Below are positions 9,797 through 25,632 of a stretch of DNA of 64,000 nucleotides, one piece after another. Source of the DNA: Rhizobium sp. (lineage in GTDB: Bacteria > Pseudomonadota > Gammaproteobacteria > Xanthomonadales > Xanthomonadaceae); NCBI GenBank assembly GCA_019459185.1, contig JAIBEO010000200.1:1-64000 (forward strand), written 5' to 3'. The first letter of the stretch is position 1. The number at the start of each line of letters is the position of its first letter. Under the pieces are notes generated by a model that searched no databases, was not told the origin of the DNA, and saw nothing but the letters and a program-made list of their open reading frames with translations. The position numbers and the translations under genes are program-made.

Positions 9797-12031
9797 TCAG
9801 CTGAAGATCTGGTTGCCGCCGTTCTTGGACGCCACCCGCGCGGCGTTGGCGGCACGCGCCACCAGGCCCGGCACGTCGCGCTCGTCCGGGCCGGCCTGGG
9901 CGATGCCGACGCTGATCGACAGCATCGGCGCGATGCGCGGGTCCACCACCATGTGCGAAATGGCCTCGCGCAGGCGGTCGGCGTATTCGCGCGCCTGCAG
10001 CAGCTTCTTGCCCGGGGCCAGCACCATGAAACCCTCGGGGCCGCTGCGGCCGATCAGGTCGCCGTGGCTCATCTCCTCGCGCAGCATGGTGGCTACCGGC
10101 CGCATCGCGGCCACCGCCGCCACTTCGCCGCCGGCTTCGCGCAACGAGGGCAGCTGGTCCACCACCACGTAGAGCAGGCAGAACGGCGATTGCTTCAGGC
10201 GCGCGATGTCCATCATCTGCTGCAGGCGCCCGCGCAGCGGCTCCTCGCGGAACACGCCGGTGCCCGGGTCGGCTTCGGCCTGGCGCTGGGCGCTGACCGT
10301 GCCCGAGGCTTCCTCGCCCGCCACCACGGCCACGGCGGCGAACTCGGCGCACAGCGCCAGTTCGGAATCACTGTAGGTAACGCCGTCGGGGCGTTCCACC
10401 AGCAGCGCGCCCCAGCCCGGCTTCGGGATGGGCAGCGGGATCACGGCCAGCTGCACCTTCTCCAGCGGGCCCTCGGGGCCGTCGAAATCCATGCCCACCT
10501 GCTGCGGCGCCTTGAGCTTGCTGAGGTTGCGCAGCAGCGTGGTGCGGTCGCGCAGCAGGTCGCGGAAGCGCGGTTCGGCCGACTTGGGTTCGACCTGCAG
10601 CAGCTCCTCGCCGTCGGCGTGCTCACCCACGACCGCCGACGAATCCTGCGGCAGCACCGCCTTCAGGCCGTCGAGCAGGCGTCGGTAGGCGATCCAGGAC
10701 ACGTCGTCGTCGTCGGCGTGTTCGAGGCCATGCTGCAGGCTCTTGATGAGCTTCTCGCGCGCGGCGCTGATCTTTTCCTCGGTGCTGGGCTCCGGCGGCG
10801 TCGCGCGGCGCTGGATGGCCCAGCGCTGCAGGCGGGCGCGCACCCAGGGCAAGGCCAGGTACTGCACCATCACCACCGCCAGCAGCAGCTGCCAGGCGTG
10901 CAGCGTCCACCAGTTCGCCGCCAGCACCTGGTGGTCGGCCAGCACGCGCACCAGCACCGCGCCGCCCATGGCCAGCAGGGTGAGCAGCGGCGCCCAGCGC
11001 GTGCTGCGCGAATCGAGCACCAGCATGAACAGGCAGGCCACCAGGGCCACCGGGTAGCTGAACCAGGCGACCCACTGCAGCGTGGTGGCCGTCGCCGCCG
11101 GCAGCGTGAGCGCGAACAGCGCACCGGCCACCAGCACCCAGCCCAGGCCGCGCATCCAGCCCACCAGCTGCGGCGCCGACTTGGCCAGGCCGCTGTAGTG
11201 GCGCGTGGCCAGCACCACCGGGCCGGCGCCGAGCAGGAACAGCGCCTGCGGCACGATCGCGCCCAGGCCCGACAGCAGCGCCACCTCGGGCAGCGAATAC
11301 AGGTGGCCGTTGATGCCCAGGCAGGCCAGCCAGGCGCAGAAGGCCGCGCCGCCCACCGACAGCGCACCGGCGCGGGCGTCCTCGGCGTGGCGCACCAGCG
11401 ACAGCACCGCCACCAGCAGGAACAGCAGGTAGGTCACCCGGAACCAGAAGCGCGCACTGCTGTTCTCGGCGCTTGCCGCCTCGACGTCGCGCAGGCGCAC
11501 GTGCAAGCCGCCCATCACCTGACCTTCCAGCTCCAGGTAGAGCTCGGTGGGACCCGCGGTGCCCTCGGGCAGGGGCAGCTCGAAGGTGGCCGGCCAGGGC
11601 GCGCGCTCGCTGGTGCGGCGGAAGAAGCCGTCGCGTGCCACCACGTCACCGGGCGGATGCAGGCGCAGGCGCAGCTGGTCGAGCGGCACGCGCACCACGC
11701 CCAGGCGCCACTGGCGACCGTCGGCGGGCAGCTCGGTGCGGATGCGGACCCAGAGCACGTGGCCGTCGCGGGCCGTGAACGGGAAGCCCGGCGTCAGCAC
11801 GGGCGTGAAGCCGGGCTGGGCGCGGCCACTGAGGATGTCGTCGAGGGTGGTGAGGACCGGCGTCTCCATCACCGCCAGGTCGAGCACCGGCTCGCTGGCC
11901 GCTTCGGCGGCCGGTGCCTGGGCCCGCGCGGGCGGGCCGGCAAGCAAGAACGCGGCGGCCAGGACGATGGCGCCGATACCCGTGGTCAAGGCCCATGCGG
12001 TTCGCAAGCGCCACTCTCCCCGTTTGTGCAT
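9797..12031 (-). CDS. 7TM-DISM-like sensor protein with degenerate GGDEF domain
   Basis: Signal/TM segments, GAF-like middle, C-terminal GGDEF-like fold with RSGPEGFMV where RxGGDEF is expected. Confidence 0.7.
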   Translation of the reverse strand: MHKRGEWRLRTAWALTTGIGAIVLAAAFLLAGPPARAQAPAAEAASEPVLDLAVMETPVLTTLDDILSGRAQPGFTPVLTPGFPFTARDGHVLWVRIRTELPADGRQWRLGVVRVPLDQLRLRLHPPGDVVARDGFFRRTSERAPWPATFELPLPEGTAGPTELYLELEGQVMGGLHVRLRDVEAASAENSSARFWFRVTYLLFLLVAVLSLVRHAEDARAGALSVGGAAFCAWLACLGINGHLYSLPEVALLSGLGAIVPQALFLLGAGPVVLATRHYSGLAKSAPQLVGWMRGLGWVLVAGALFALTLPAATATTLQWVAWFSYPVALVACLFMLVLDSRSTRWAPLLTLLAMGGAVLVRVLADHQVLAANWWTLHAWQLLLAVVMVQYLALPWVRARLQRWAIQRRATPPEPSTEEKISAAREKLIKSLQHGLEHADDDDVSWIAYRRLLDGLKAVLPQDSSAVVGEHADGEELLQVEPKSAEPRFRDLLRDRTTLLRNLSKLKAPQQVGMDFDGPEGPLEKVQLAVIPLPIPKPGWGALLVERPDGVTYSDSELALCAEFAAVAVVAGEEASGTVSAQRQAEADPGTGVFREEPLRGRLQQMMDIARLKQSPFCLLYVVVDQLPSLREAGGEVAAVAAMRPVATMLREEMSHGDLIGRSGPEGFMVLAPGKKLLQAREYADRLREAISHMVVDPRIAPMLSISVGIAQAGPDERDVPGLVARAANAARVASKNGGNQIFS

Positions 12032-12142
12032 GCAGCCCCCTGCCCGGCGATTCTAACCCCGGCCGCGGCCGGGAATCAGCCGGGGCCGCGCCGGCGCGCC
12101 GAGCCGGTAAACTAGCGGCCTTCCCACGCCCCATCCGGACGC

Positions 12143-13878
<1,736 letters not shown>

Positions 13879-13882
<4 letters not shown>

Positions 13883-14544
13883 GCGAAGCGGCCTCGCGCC
13901 CCCGCTGGCCCTGGCCGCTGGCCTTGCTGGCGTTCGCCGCCATCGGCGCGCTGTGGTTGGTGCCGGGGTTGTCATTTCCCTGGCGCGGCGGGCTGGTGGC
14001 GCTGGCGGTGCTTGCGGCCACCTTCGCCGAATACCGCAGCCTGCGGCCGTTGGGCCTCGCCTGGCCCTGGCCGCGGCACACGCTGGCCTGGATGCTCGGT
14101 GCCTTCGTCGTGCTTGAGCTGGTGATGGACCTGCTGGTGCAGCCCGGCATCGCCGCCGCCACCGGCGAGCCCACCGACTACTCCGCGTTCGCCGCGCTGC
14201 AGGGCAACACGCCCACCACGCTGCGTTACCTCGCCGGCATGTGGCTCAGCGCCGCGCTGGCCGAGGAGCTGTACTACCGCGGCCAGGTCTTCCTGCTCGC
14301 CGACCGCCTGCCCACGGCCGCGCGCACGCCGGTGGCCGTGCTCGCGGGCGCCGCGCTGTTCGCCGCGCCGCATGCCTACCAGGGGGTTTCGGGGCTGCTG
14401 GTGACCTTCGCCTTCGGCCTGGCCTTCGCCGGCGTGTTCGTGCTCTCGCGTCGCAACCTGTGGGTCACCATCGGCGCGCACGGGCTGGTGGATACGCTTT
14501 TCCTGCTGCTGGCGTACACGGGCGGCCTTTCCTGGTACGCCTGA
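13879..14544 (+). CDS. CPBP-family intramembrane metalloprotease
   Basis: [10 protein letters not shown] motif; ATGA overlap with glnS. Confidence 0.85.
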
Positions 14545-14555
14545 CGGTGACACCG

Positions 14556-15110
14556 ATGATCTATGCCCAGCTCCACCTCACCCTGCCCGCCTGGATCCAC
14601 GACGAAGTGGACGCCAGCCGCAGCTACCCGGGCACCGAAGAAAAGGTGGCACTGGCGATCCAGCTCTCCCGCCGCAACGTCGACCACCGCAGCGGCGGCC
14701 CCTTCGGCGCGGCCGTGTTCAGCGGCGACCGCCTGGTGGGCGTGGGCGTGAACCGCGTGGTGCCGCACAACTGCTCGGCCGCGCACGCCGAGGTGATGGC
14801 CCTGGCCACCAGCCAGCAGCGGTTGCAGAGCTACCGCCTGAACCAGGCCGGCGAACGCATCACCCTGGCCACCTCGGCCCAGCCGTGTTCGATGTGTTAC
14901 GGCGCGGTGGTGTGGGCCGGCATCGACGAACTGCTCGTCGCCGCCCGCGCCGACGACGTGCAGGACCTGGCCGGCTTCGACGAAGGCCCGCTGCCCGCCG
15001 ACTGGAAGGGCGAACTGGAAAAACGCGGCATCGCCGTGCACACCGACCTGATGCGGGACCACGCGCGCGACGTGCTGCGCGACTACGGGGAGAGCGGCAT
15101 TGTCTACTGA
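14556..15110 (+). CDS. Nucleoside/cytidine deaminase-fold protein
   Basis: HAEVMAL ... PCSMCYGAVVWAG zinc motifs. Confidence 0.9.
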   Translation: MIYAQLHLTLPAWIHDEVDASRSYPGTEEKVALAIQLSRRNVDHRSGGPFGAAVFSGDRLVGVGVNRVVPHNCSAAHAEVMALATSQQRLQSYRLNQAGERITLATSAQPCSMCYGAVVWAGIDELLVAARADDVQDLAGFDEGPLPADWKGELEKRGIAVHTDLMRDHARDVLRDYGESGIVY

Positions 15111-16146
15111 GGGCCTGCTGGCCTACTGCCGCCCGGGCTTCGAGCCCGAACTCGCCGCCGAGCTGGGCGAACGCGCCGCCGCCGCGGGTTTCCACGGCTA
15201 CGCGCGCGCCGAGCGCAACACCGGCTACGTGCAGTTCCTGGGCGTCGAGGACGGCGCCGCGCTGGCGCGCGCCCTGCCCTGGTCCACGCTCATCTTCGCG
15301 CGCCAGAAGCTGCGCCTGTTCGCCGACCTCCCCGGCCTGGACCCGAAGGACCGCATCGCCCCGATCATGGACGCGCTCGGCGGCCGCGGCCGCCACGGCG
15401 AGGTCTGGGTGGAGCACCCGGATTCCGACGAAGGCAAACAGCTGGCCGGCCTGGCCCGCGCGCTGGGCAATGCCCTGCGCCCGGCGCTGCGCCAGCGTGG
15501 CCTGGTGACCGACAAGGACGACCCGCGCCTGCCGCGCCTGCACGTGCTGCTGCTGGCCGGCAACCACGCCCTGCTGGGCAGCGCCGACCCCAAGGACGCC
15601 TCGCCCTGGCCACTGGGCGTGCCGCGCCTACGCGCGCACGCCGACGCGCCCAGCCGCTCCGCGCTCAAGCTCGAGGAGGCGCTGATGTGCCTGCTCACGC
15701 CCAAGGAGCGCGAGGAATTCCTGCAGCCCGGCATGAACGCCGCCGACCTCGGCGCCGCGCCGGGCGGCTGGAGCTGGGTGCTGGCGCGCCGGCACATCCG
15801 CGTGGCCGCCATCGACAACGGCCCGCTGGCCCAGAGCGCGCTCGACACCGGCGTGATCGAACACATCCGCGCCGACGGCTTCCGCTGGCAGCCGCTCAAG
15901 CCGCTGGACTGGATGGTCTGCGACATGGTCGAGTCACCGGCCAAGGTGGCCGACCGCATGGCCACCTGGTTCCGCGAAGGCTGGTGCAAGCGCGCCATCT
16001 TCAACCTCAAGCTGCCGATGAAGAAGCGCTGGGACGAGACCCGCGACTGCCTGCAGCACTTCGTCGACCACGCCGGCCGGCCGCTCACGCTGCGCGCCAA
16101 GCAGCTCTACCACGACCGCGAGGAAATCACGGTCTATGCGGGCTAG
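15100..16146 (+). CDS. rlmM: 23S rRNA (cytidine-2'-O)-methyltransferase
   Basis: ADLGAAPGGWSWVLARR, THUMP-like N-terminus; TTG start. Confidence 0.9.
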   Translation: MSTEGLLAYCRPGFEPELAAELGERAAAAGFHGYARAERNTGYVQFLGVEDGAALARALPWSTLIFARQKLRLFADLPGLDPKDRIAPIMDALGGRGRHGEVWVEHPDSDEGKQLAGLARALGNALRPALRQRGLVTDKDDPRLPRLHVLLLAGNHALLGSADPKDASPWPLGVPRLRAHADAPSRSALKLEEALMCLLTPKEREEFLQPGMNAADLGAAPGGWSWVLARRHIRVAAIDNGPLAQSALDTGVIEHIRADGFRWQPLKPLDWMVCDMVESPAKVADRMATWFREGWCKRAIFNLKLPMKKRWDETRDCLQHFVDHAGRPLTLRAKQLYHDREEITVYAG

Positions 16147-16456
16147 CCTGCTCGCGCTGCTGCTGGCCCCGGGCCTAGCGGCGGCGCAAGCCGGCGATTA
16201 TTTCGCGCGCGTCGACCTGGACGGCGACGGCCGCGTGTCGCGGCATGAATTCCTCGAGCGCATGAGCTTCGCGTTCCGGCAGATGGACACGAACGGCAAC
16301 GACGTGCTCGAACCCGGCGAGCAGCACCTGCCCGACGCCGACACCCTCACCCTGGCCCAGCACCACGAGCGCTTCGGCGCGCAGTTCAGCCGCCAGGACG
16401 CCGACGGCGACGGCTACCTCAGCCGCGCCGAGCTGCTCGCCCCGCCCCGTCGATAG
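16136..16456 (+). CDS. Secreted EF-hand protein
   Basis: Signal peptide; DLDGDGRVSRHEF, DTNGNDVLEPGE, DADGDGYLSRAE. Confidence 0.85.
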   Translation: MRASLLALLLAPGLAAAQAGDYFARVDLDGDGRVSRHEFLERMSFAFRQMDTNGNDVLEPGEQHLPDADTLTLAQHHERFGAQFSRQDADGDGYLSRAELLAPPRR

Positions 16457-16461
16457 GTTTT

Positions 16462-16478
16462 TGTAGGATCGGCTTCAG
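16462..16478. repeat. REP remnant (TGTAGGATCGGCTTCAG) overlapping the stop codon of the MAPEG gene
   Basis: Match to TGTAGGAGCGGCTTCAG seen elsewhere in the window. Confidence 0.65.
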
Positions 16479-16870
16479 GCGGCGAGCAGGGGCTGGAGGT
16501 AGCCGATGATGGCGAACACCGCCATGGCCACCATCAGCAGCAGCGTCAGCAGCGTGCCCAGGAAACGGCCCGGGCTGCTGCCCGCACTGCGGCTCAGGCC
16601 CCAGGCGTGCAGCAGGCGCGACACCAGCAGGGTGGCGCCGAAGCCGTGGATGGCCGCGTCGGGATAGCCGTTGAGCTCCATGCCGCCGAGCAGCAGCAGC
16701 GCCAGCGGCAGGTATTCCACCGCGTTGGCATGCGCGCGCACGCGGCGGTTGAGTTCGCCGTGGCCGCCGTCGCCCAGACCCACCTTGAACTTCACCCGGT
16801 AAGCCATGACGCGACCCGCGAGGAACAGGACCAGCAGGGTGCAGAGCGCGGCATAGAACAGGGTGATCAC
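16475..16870 (-). CDS. MAPEG-family membrane protein
   Basis: RVRAHANAVEYLPLALLLLGGMELNGYP. Confidence 0.88.
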   Translation of the reverse strand: MITLFYAALCTLLVLFLAGRVMAYRVKFKVGLGDGGHGELNRRVRAHANAVEYLPLALLLLGGMELNGYPDAAIHGFGATLLVSRLLHAWGLSRSAGSSPGRFLGTLLTLLLMVAMAVFAIIGYLQPLLAA

Positions 16871-16879
16871 GGGTCGTCC

Positions 16880-18283
16880 TCAGATGAGGCCGGGTTTCCA
16901 GGGGCCAGTGATGGCCACGGTGAAACCCGGCTCGTAGATGTTGGCGAACAGCCATTTTCCGTCGGGCGAGAAGCAGGCGCCAGCCCACTCTTCCTCGCGG
17001 AAATCGCCGTCGAAGCCGCGGAAGCCGTCGAGCACCACGTTGTTGCGGCAGAATTCGAACAGCCCGCCGCCGCCGGTCATGCCGTACAGGCGCTGCACCG
17101 GCTGCTCGGAATCCTCGCAGATCACCAGACCGCCGCGCGGGCTGAGGATGATGTTGTCGGGGTAGTCGAGCACTTCGCGCGAGGATGATTCGAACACCAG
17201 CTCCAGCGTCTCTTCGCCCGGGCGGTAGGACCAGAGCTGGCCGCAGCCGGCGTTGCCGCCGCTGGTGGAAGTGAAGAACACGCGGCCGTCGCCGACGATC
17301 ACGCCTTCGAGCCGCGTGAACAGCGAGGCGCCGTTGGCCACGCCCTGGCGCGACAGCCCGGCCGGGCCACCCTGCGAATCGCGGCCCCTCTCCGGAAACT
17401 CGATGTCCACCCAGCGCACCTTGAACACCTCGCCCATCCGGCGCCCGGTGCGCAGGTCGGGCACGCCCACCGCCTGCAGCATCTGCAGCCGGCCGCCGCG
17501 AATCAGTTCGCCCGGCTTCGCCGGCAGGAATCGGTAGAAACCCGCTTCCGGCTCGTGGTCCTCGGTGAGGTAGACGGTGCCGGTGGCAGGATCCACCGAG
17601 GCCGCCTCGTGCTTCATCTGGCCCAGACCGACCAGCGGCTCCGGCTTCGCCAGGCCGTGGGCGGGCACTTCGAAGACGAAGCCGTGGCTGCGCGCCAGGT
17701 TGCGGAAGGCGTTGTCTTCGAAACGCACGCGTTCGCCGGCGTCGGAGACGATTTCCTCGCACGACAGCCAGGTGCCCCAGGGCGTGGCGCCGCCGGCGCA
17801 GTTCACCAGCGTGCCCGAAAGCGAAGGCCGGGCCTCGACCAGTTCACCGCGGGCGGTATCGAAGCGCAGCGTGACGGTACCGCCGGCGCAGTCGGGGTCG
17901 TAGGTGGCTTCGGCCGGCGCGAAGCTGCCGACCTGCTGGTACTTCACTTCGTGGTTGCGCACCAGGGTGATCACGCTGCCTTCGGCGCCCACCACGCCCA
18001 TGCCGTCGTGTTTGCCCGGGCAGGGCCGGCCGTCGGACAGCGCCTCGCTTTCCCAACCGAAGCTGGTGTAGCTGAAACCCTGCGGCAGCTGCAGCAGCGG
18101 CAACCCGGTGGCCAGGTCCTTCACCGGCGCCAGCGGGCCGTAACCCGGGTGAACCAGGTTCGTGTGGCCGGCCTGCGCCAGCAGCCTGCCCACCGGGCTC
18201 AGTCCCAGCGCGGCGGCACCGAGGCCAAGGCTGCCCTGCAGCAGGCGGCGGCGGGAGATCAACGGCGTGCTTTCGTGGAAACT
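16880..18283 (-). CDS. PhoX/DUF839-family protein (Tat-like signal)
   Basis: SRRRLLQGSLGLGAAALG signal; GGTVTLRFDTARGELVEA; SCEEI. Confidence 0.88.
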   Translation of the reverse strand, partial: SFHESTPLISRRRLLQGSLGLGAAALGLSPVGRLLAQAGHTNLVHPGYGPLAPVKDLATGLPLLQLPQGFSYTSFGWESEALSDGRPCPGKHDGMGVVGAEGSVITLVRNHEVKYQQVGSFAPAEATYDPDCAGGTVTLRFDTARGELVEARPSLSGTLVNCAGGATPWGTWLSCEEIVSDAGERVRFEDNAFRNLARSHGFVFEVPAHGLAKPEPLVGLGQMKHEAASVDPATGTVYLTEDHEPEAGFYRFLPAKPGELIRGGRLQMLQAVGVPDLRTGRRMGEVFKVRWVDIEFPERGRDSQGGPAGLSRQGVANGASLFTRLEGVIVGDGRVFFTSTSGGNAGCGQLWSYRPGEETLELVFESSSREVLDYPDNIILSPRGGLVICEDSEQPVQRLYGMTGGGGLFEFCRNNVVLDGFRGFDGDFREEEWAGACFSPDGKWLFANIYEPGFTVAITGPWKPGLI

Positions 18284-18335
18284 CATGATCCAGCGACCCG
18301 GCAATGACGACCCCTGATTACATCAGACGCGTGTC

Positions 18336-18764
18336 TCATTCCCGTGACGGCTCGGCGTCCGGCAGGCTGATGGCGGTGGCGACGATGCGCAGTTCGCGCG
18401 CGGCCGGGGCCCTGGCGCCGTCGTCCTCGACCAGGTGGCGGGCGTGTTCCTCGCTGATCGGCTCCACTTCCAGCACGCCGTAGGCGACGGCCGGGCCGCT
18501 GGCGTCCCTGGGCACGGCGAAACTTTCGCCCTTGGCCATTACCCGGGCGCTGTGGCCGTCCTGCTCCATCACCACCCAGCAGCCCTTCTTCTGGCAGACC
18601 TCGGTGATGCGGCCGCTGAACTTGCCGGGCTTGCCGGCGTATTCGCCCGGGTTTGCGGCGGTGGTGGCGATGGCCACGGCCTCGCCTTCCGGCATGGGCT
18701 CGCCGTAGTTGGCGGCGATGGCCACCGGGCTCAGGAACAGCAGGGTCGGAAGCAGCAGGCGCAT
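18336..18764 (-). CDS. DUF4920-like periplasmic protein
   Basis: Signal peptide; GKFSGRITEVCQKKGCWVVMEQ. Confidence 0.75.
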   Translation of the reverse strand: MRLLLPTLLFLSPVAIAANYGEPMPEGEAVAIATTAANPGEYAGKPGKFSGRITEVCQKKGCWVVMEQDGHSARVMAKGESFAVPRDASGPAVAYGVLEVEPISEEHARHLVEDDGARAPAARELRIVATAISLPDAEPSRE

Positions 18765-18776
18765 CGTCTCGGGTCC

Positions 18777-19667
18777 TCAGGCGGCCAGGGAGCGGGCCGC
18801 CAGCGCGGCGACCTCGTGGGTGGTGGTGAACTTGCCTTTTGCGTCCCTGGCCAGCTGGGCCAGGGCGCAGCCGGGATCGTGGGTGAAGTACAGGTGCACG
18901 TTGCGCGCCAGCTTGTCTTCCAGGAAGGCGCGCTTTTCGTCGATGAGCATTTCCGGGAAACGGTCGTAACCCATGGTGATGGGCACGTGCACCCAGGGCC
19001 GACCGGGGATCAGGTCGGCGCAGAACACCAGGCCGCCGTGCGCTTGGCCGTCGGCAGCCGGTGCGCCGCAGATTTCGGCGAGCATCAGGCCGGGCGTGTG
19101 GCCCTGGCTGAAGTGGAAACGCACGCTGTCGCCCAGCGCCGCGCAATGTTCGCCCGACACCAGTTCCAGCCGGCCGCTGGCTTCGAGCAGGCCGGTGAGT
19201 TCCGGGATGAAACTGGCGCGGTCGCGCGGGTGCGGGTTGAGCGCGCGCTGCCAGTGTTCGGCGCCCACCACGAAAGTGGCATTCGGGAACAGCAGTTCGG
19301 GCGCGTGGCCTTCGCGCCAGGGCGCCAGCAGGCCGCCGGCATGGTCGAAGTGCAGGTGGCTGAGCACCACCACGTCCACGTCTTCGTGCGAGAAGCCGGC
19401 TTCGGCCAGCGAATCGAGCAGCACGTGCCGCTCCTCCACCACGCCGTAGCGCTCGCGCAGCTTCGGCTCGAAGAAGGCGCCGATGCCGGTTTCGAACAGC
19501 ACGGTCTTGCCCTTGAGCGGGCTGGCCAGCAGCGCACGGCAGGCCAGGTCGATGCGGTTGGCGTCGTCGGGCGGCGACCACTGCGCCCACATCGCGCGCG
19601 GGGCGTTGCCGAACATCGCGCCGCCGTCGAGGCGCTGCGAGTTGCCGAGGATGGACCAGAGTTTCAT
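18777..19667 (-). CDS. MBL-fold metallohydrolase
   Basis: [10 protein letters not shown] motif. Confidence 0.9.
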   Translation of the reverse strand: MKLWSILGNSQRLDGGAMFGNAPRAMWAQWSPPDDANRIDLACRALLASPLKGKTVLFETGIGAFFEPKLRERYGVVEERHVLLDSLAEAGFSHEDVDVVVLSHLHFDHAGGLLAPWREGHAPELLFPNATFVVGAEHWQRALNPHPRDRASFIPELTGLLEASGRLELVSGEHCAALGDSVRFHFSQGHTPGLMLAEICGAPAADGQAHGGLVFCADLIPGRPWVHVPITMGYDRFPEMLIDEKRAFLEDKLARNVHLYFTHDPGCALAQLARDAKGKFTTTHEVAALAARSLAA

Positions 19668-19676
19668 GGCGGACTC

Positions 19677-21373
<1,697 letters not shown>

Positions 21374-21377
<4 letters not shown>

Positions 21378-21634
21378 GCGGCGGATTGTCCTCGGGTGAG
21401 CGCGTGGTACTTGGCGAGCAGCTGCTCGCGCGTCTCCGGGTTGCCGGCATCGAGCTCGATGCACTCCACCGGGCAGACCACCACGCACTGGGGTTCGTCG
21501 AAATGACCCACGCACTCGGTGCACAGGTTCGGGTCGATTTCGTAGATGGTCTCGCCCTGGCTGATCGCGGTGTTCGGACAGGCCGGGGCACAGACGTCGC
21601 AGTTGATGCAGAGCTGGTTGATCAGCAGGGACAT
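21374..21634 (-). CDS. YfhL-family 4Fe-4S ferredoxin
   Basis: CINCDVCAPACPN and CTECVGHFDEPQCVVVCPVECI. Confidence 0.93.
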
Positions 21635-21695
21635 GGGGGTCGTCCCGGCCGTGTGCGGGAACCCGCCGCTTGGGCGGGTTCCCGGCGGGCCAGGC

Positions 21696-22202
21696 TTACT
21701 TGGCCTCGACGAAGATGTACTTGGCGCCGGCGGCTTCGACGGCGGCCTTCACGCGCTCGTTGTCGGCGGCGTTGCCGATGAACAGCACCTGCGACCCCTT
21801 GAGGGCGGTCGGCTCGGCGCCGGTGAAGGCGGTGACGATCAGGTCGGCCATCTTGGTGCTGTCCGGCGAACCGAAGGCCAGCATGTTGCCCGGCAGCACC
21901 GTGCGCTGCACGACGGCGGCGACGTTCTCCAGCTGGCGGTCGTACATGGTCTTGCCGTCCTGGTCACCCTCGGCCGGGGTGGCGGCGTTCATCGGCAGGT
22001 AGTACGGGAAGACGCGGTCGGTGACGCCGGCCTGGTTCTGGCCGACCACCTGGCCCAGGTATTCCTTCCAGGCCATGTCGTCGGAGCCGGCCGGGGCGAC
22101 CAGGGCGACGGGTTCGTTGGACGTGGCTTCCTCGGCCTTCTTGCAGCCGGAGAGCAGCAGGGCGGAGAGAAGCAGGGCGACGGGAGCGAGAGCGCGGGTC
22201 AT
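21696..22202 (-). CDS. Hypothetical lipoprotein
   Basis: LLLSALLLSGCKK lipobox. Confidence 0.75.
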   Translation of the reverse strand: MTRALAPVALLLSALLLSGCKKAEEATSNEPVALVAPAGSDDMAWKEYLGQVVGQNQAGVTDRVFPYYLPMNAATPAEGDQDGKTMYDRQLENVAAVVQRTVLPGNMLAFGSPDSTKMADLIVTAFTGAEPTALKGSQVLFIGNAADNERVKAAVEAAGAKYIFVEAK

Positions 22203-22228
22203 GGCGGTACCTCTTTTGTGTGTTGGGC

Positions 22229-24480
<2,252 letters not shown>

Positions 24481-25632
24481 ATGGACACGGCGCCGCGCAA
24501 GCGCCGCTGGCCGGTTTACCTCGCGGTGCTGGCCGTGGCGCTGCTGCTGGGCGCCTGGTGGGTGAACCGTGCGCTGGAACCGCAGCGCCTCGCCGCCACC
24601 GTGCTGGCCAGCGTGGGTGAATCGCAGGGGCTCGAGATCACCTTCACCGGTACGCCGGAATACGCGCTGCGCCCCGAACCGCGCCTGCTGCTGGAAGGCG
24701 TGGTGGTGCGCCAGCCCGGCGCCGCCGCGCCGCTGCTCACTGCCGCGCGCGCCGAAGTCTCCCTGCCTTGGGACACCGTGCTGGGCGAAGGCCCGGTGGT
24801 GGTCACCCGCATCGAACTGGCGCAGCCCGCGCTCGACCTGGCCGCGCTCGACGCCTGGCTGGCCACGCGCCCCGACACGGGGCCCGTCGAGCTGCCCACC
24901 CTCACCCGCGGCCTGCACCTCACCGCCGGCACCGTGCAGGGCGACGGCTGGCGGCTGCAGTCGCTGTCGGTGGACCTGCCGGCGCTGACGCCGGGCAAAC
25001 CCGCCAAGGCCGACGTGGCCGGCGAATTCGTGCGGGGCGAAACCAACCTGCTCTTCACCGGCCCGCTGGCGCTGGAAACCGCCGGCCTCGCCTCGCCGCT
25101 GCATTTCGAAGGCGGCGGCAAGCTGCGCAACGGCGAACTCGATGCACGCTGGTCGGCCACGCTGGAGGGCCGTCTGGACCTCACCGGTGCCGCCAGCGTG
25201 CTCGACATCGCCGCCCTCGATTTCAAGGGCGAATCGCCGCTGCCCGAACTCGATGCCAAGGGCCGTCTGGCCTTCGGCGACACGCTGGCGCTGGCGCTCT
25301 CGGGCCAGCTGGCGAACTGGCCAACGGGCTGGCCACCGCTGCCGGAACCCTTCGCCTCCACGCCCATGCCGCTCGATTACGAACTGGCCTACGACGGCGC
25401 CACCGATTTCAGCACGCCGCTCACCCTGCTGGTGTCGCGCGACGGCACGCGCCTCGACTCACGCTTCTCGCTCACCGATCTGCTGGCCTGGCTGGAAAAC
25501 GACGGCGGCAACCCGCTGCCGCCGCTGCAGGGCACGCTGTCCACGCCTTCGCTGGTCGTCGAGGGCTTCACGCTCGAAGGCGTAGAAGTTCGTCTCGGCG
25601 AGCCCGCCGAAGACAACCCTACCGAAGAATGA
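24481..25632 (+). CDS. AsmA-like membrane-anchored protein
   Basis: N-terminal TM, LEITFTGTPEYALRPEPRLLLEGVVV. Confidence 0.55.
   Translation: MDTAPRKRRWPVYLAVLAVALLLGAWWVNRALEPQRLAATVLASVGESQGLEITFTGTPEYALRPEPRLLLEGVVVRQPGAAAPLLTAARAEVSLPWDTVLGEGPVVVTRIELAQPALDLAALDAWLATRPDTGPVELPTLTRGLHLTAGTVQGDGWRLQSLSVDLPALTPGKPAKADVAGEFVRGETNLLFTGPLALETAGLASPLHFEGGGKLRNGELDARWSATLEGRLDLTGAASVLDIAALDFKGESPLPELDAKGRLAFGDTLALALSGQLANWPTGWPPLPEPFASTPMPLDYELAYDGATDFSTPLTLLVSRDGTRLDSRFSLTDLLAWLENDGGNPLPPLQGTLSTPSLVVEGFTLEGVEVRLGEPAEDNPTEE

Noticed and set aside
8888-12115. 1075-aa plus-strand ORF
   Set aside because: Antisense to apt, the GST gene and the GGDEF-like gene; composition typical of high-GC shadow frames.
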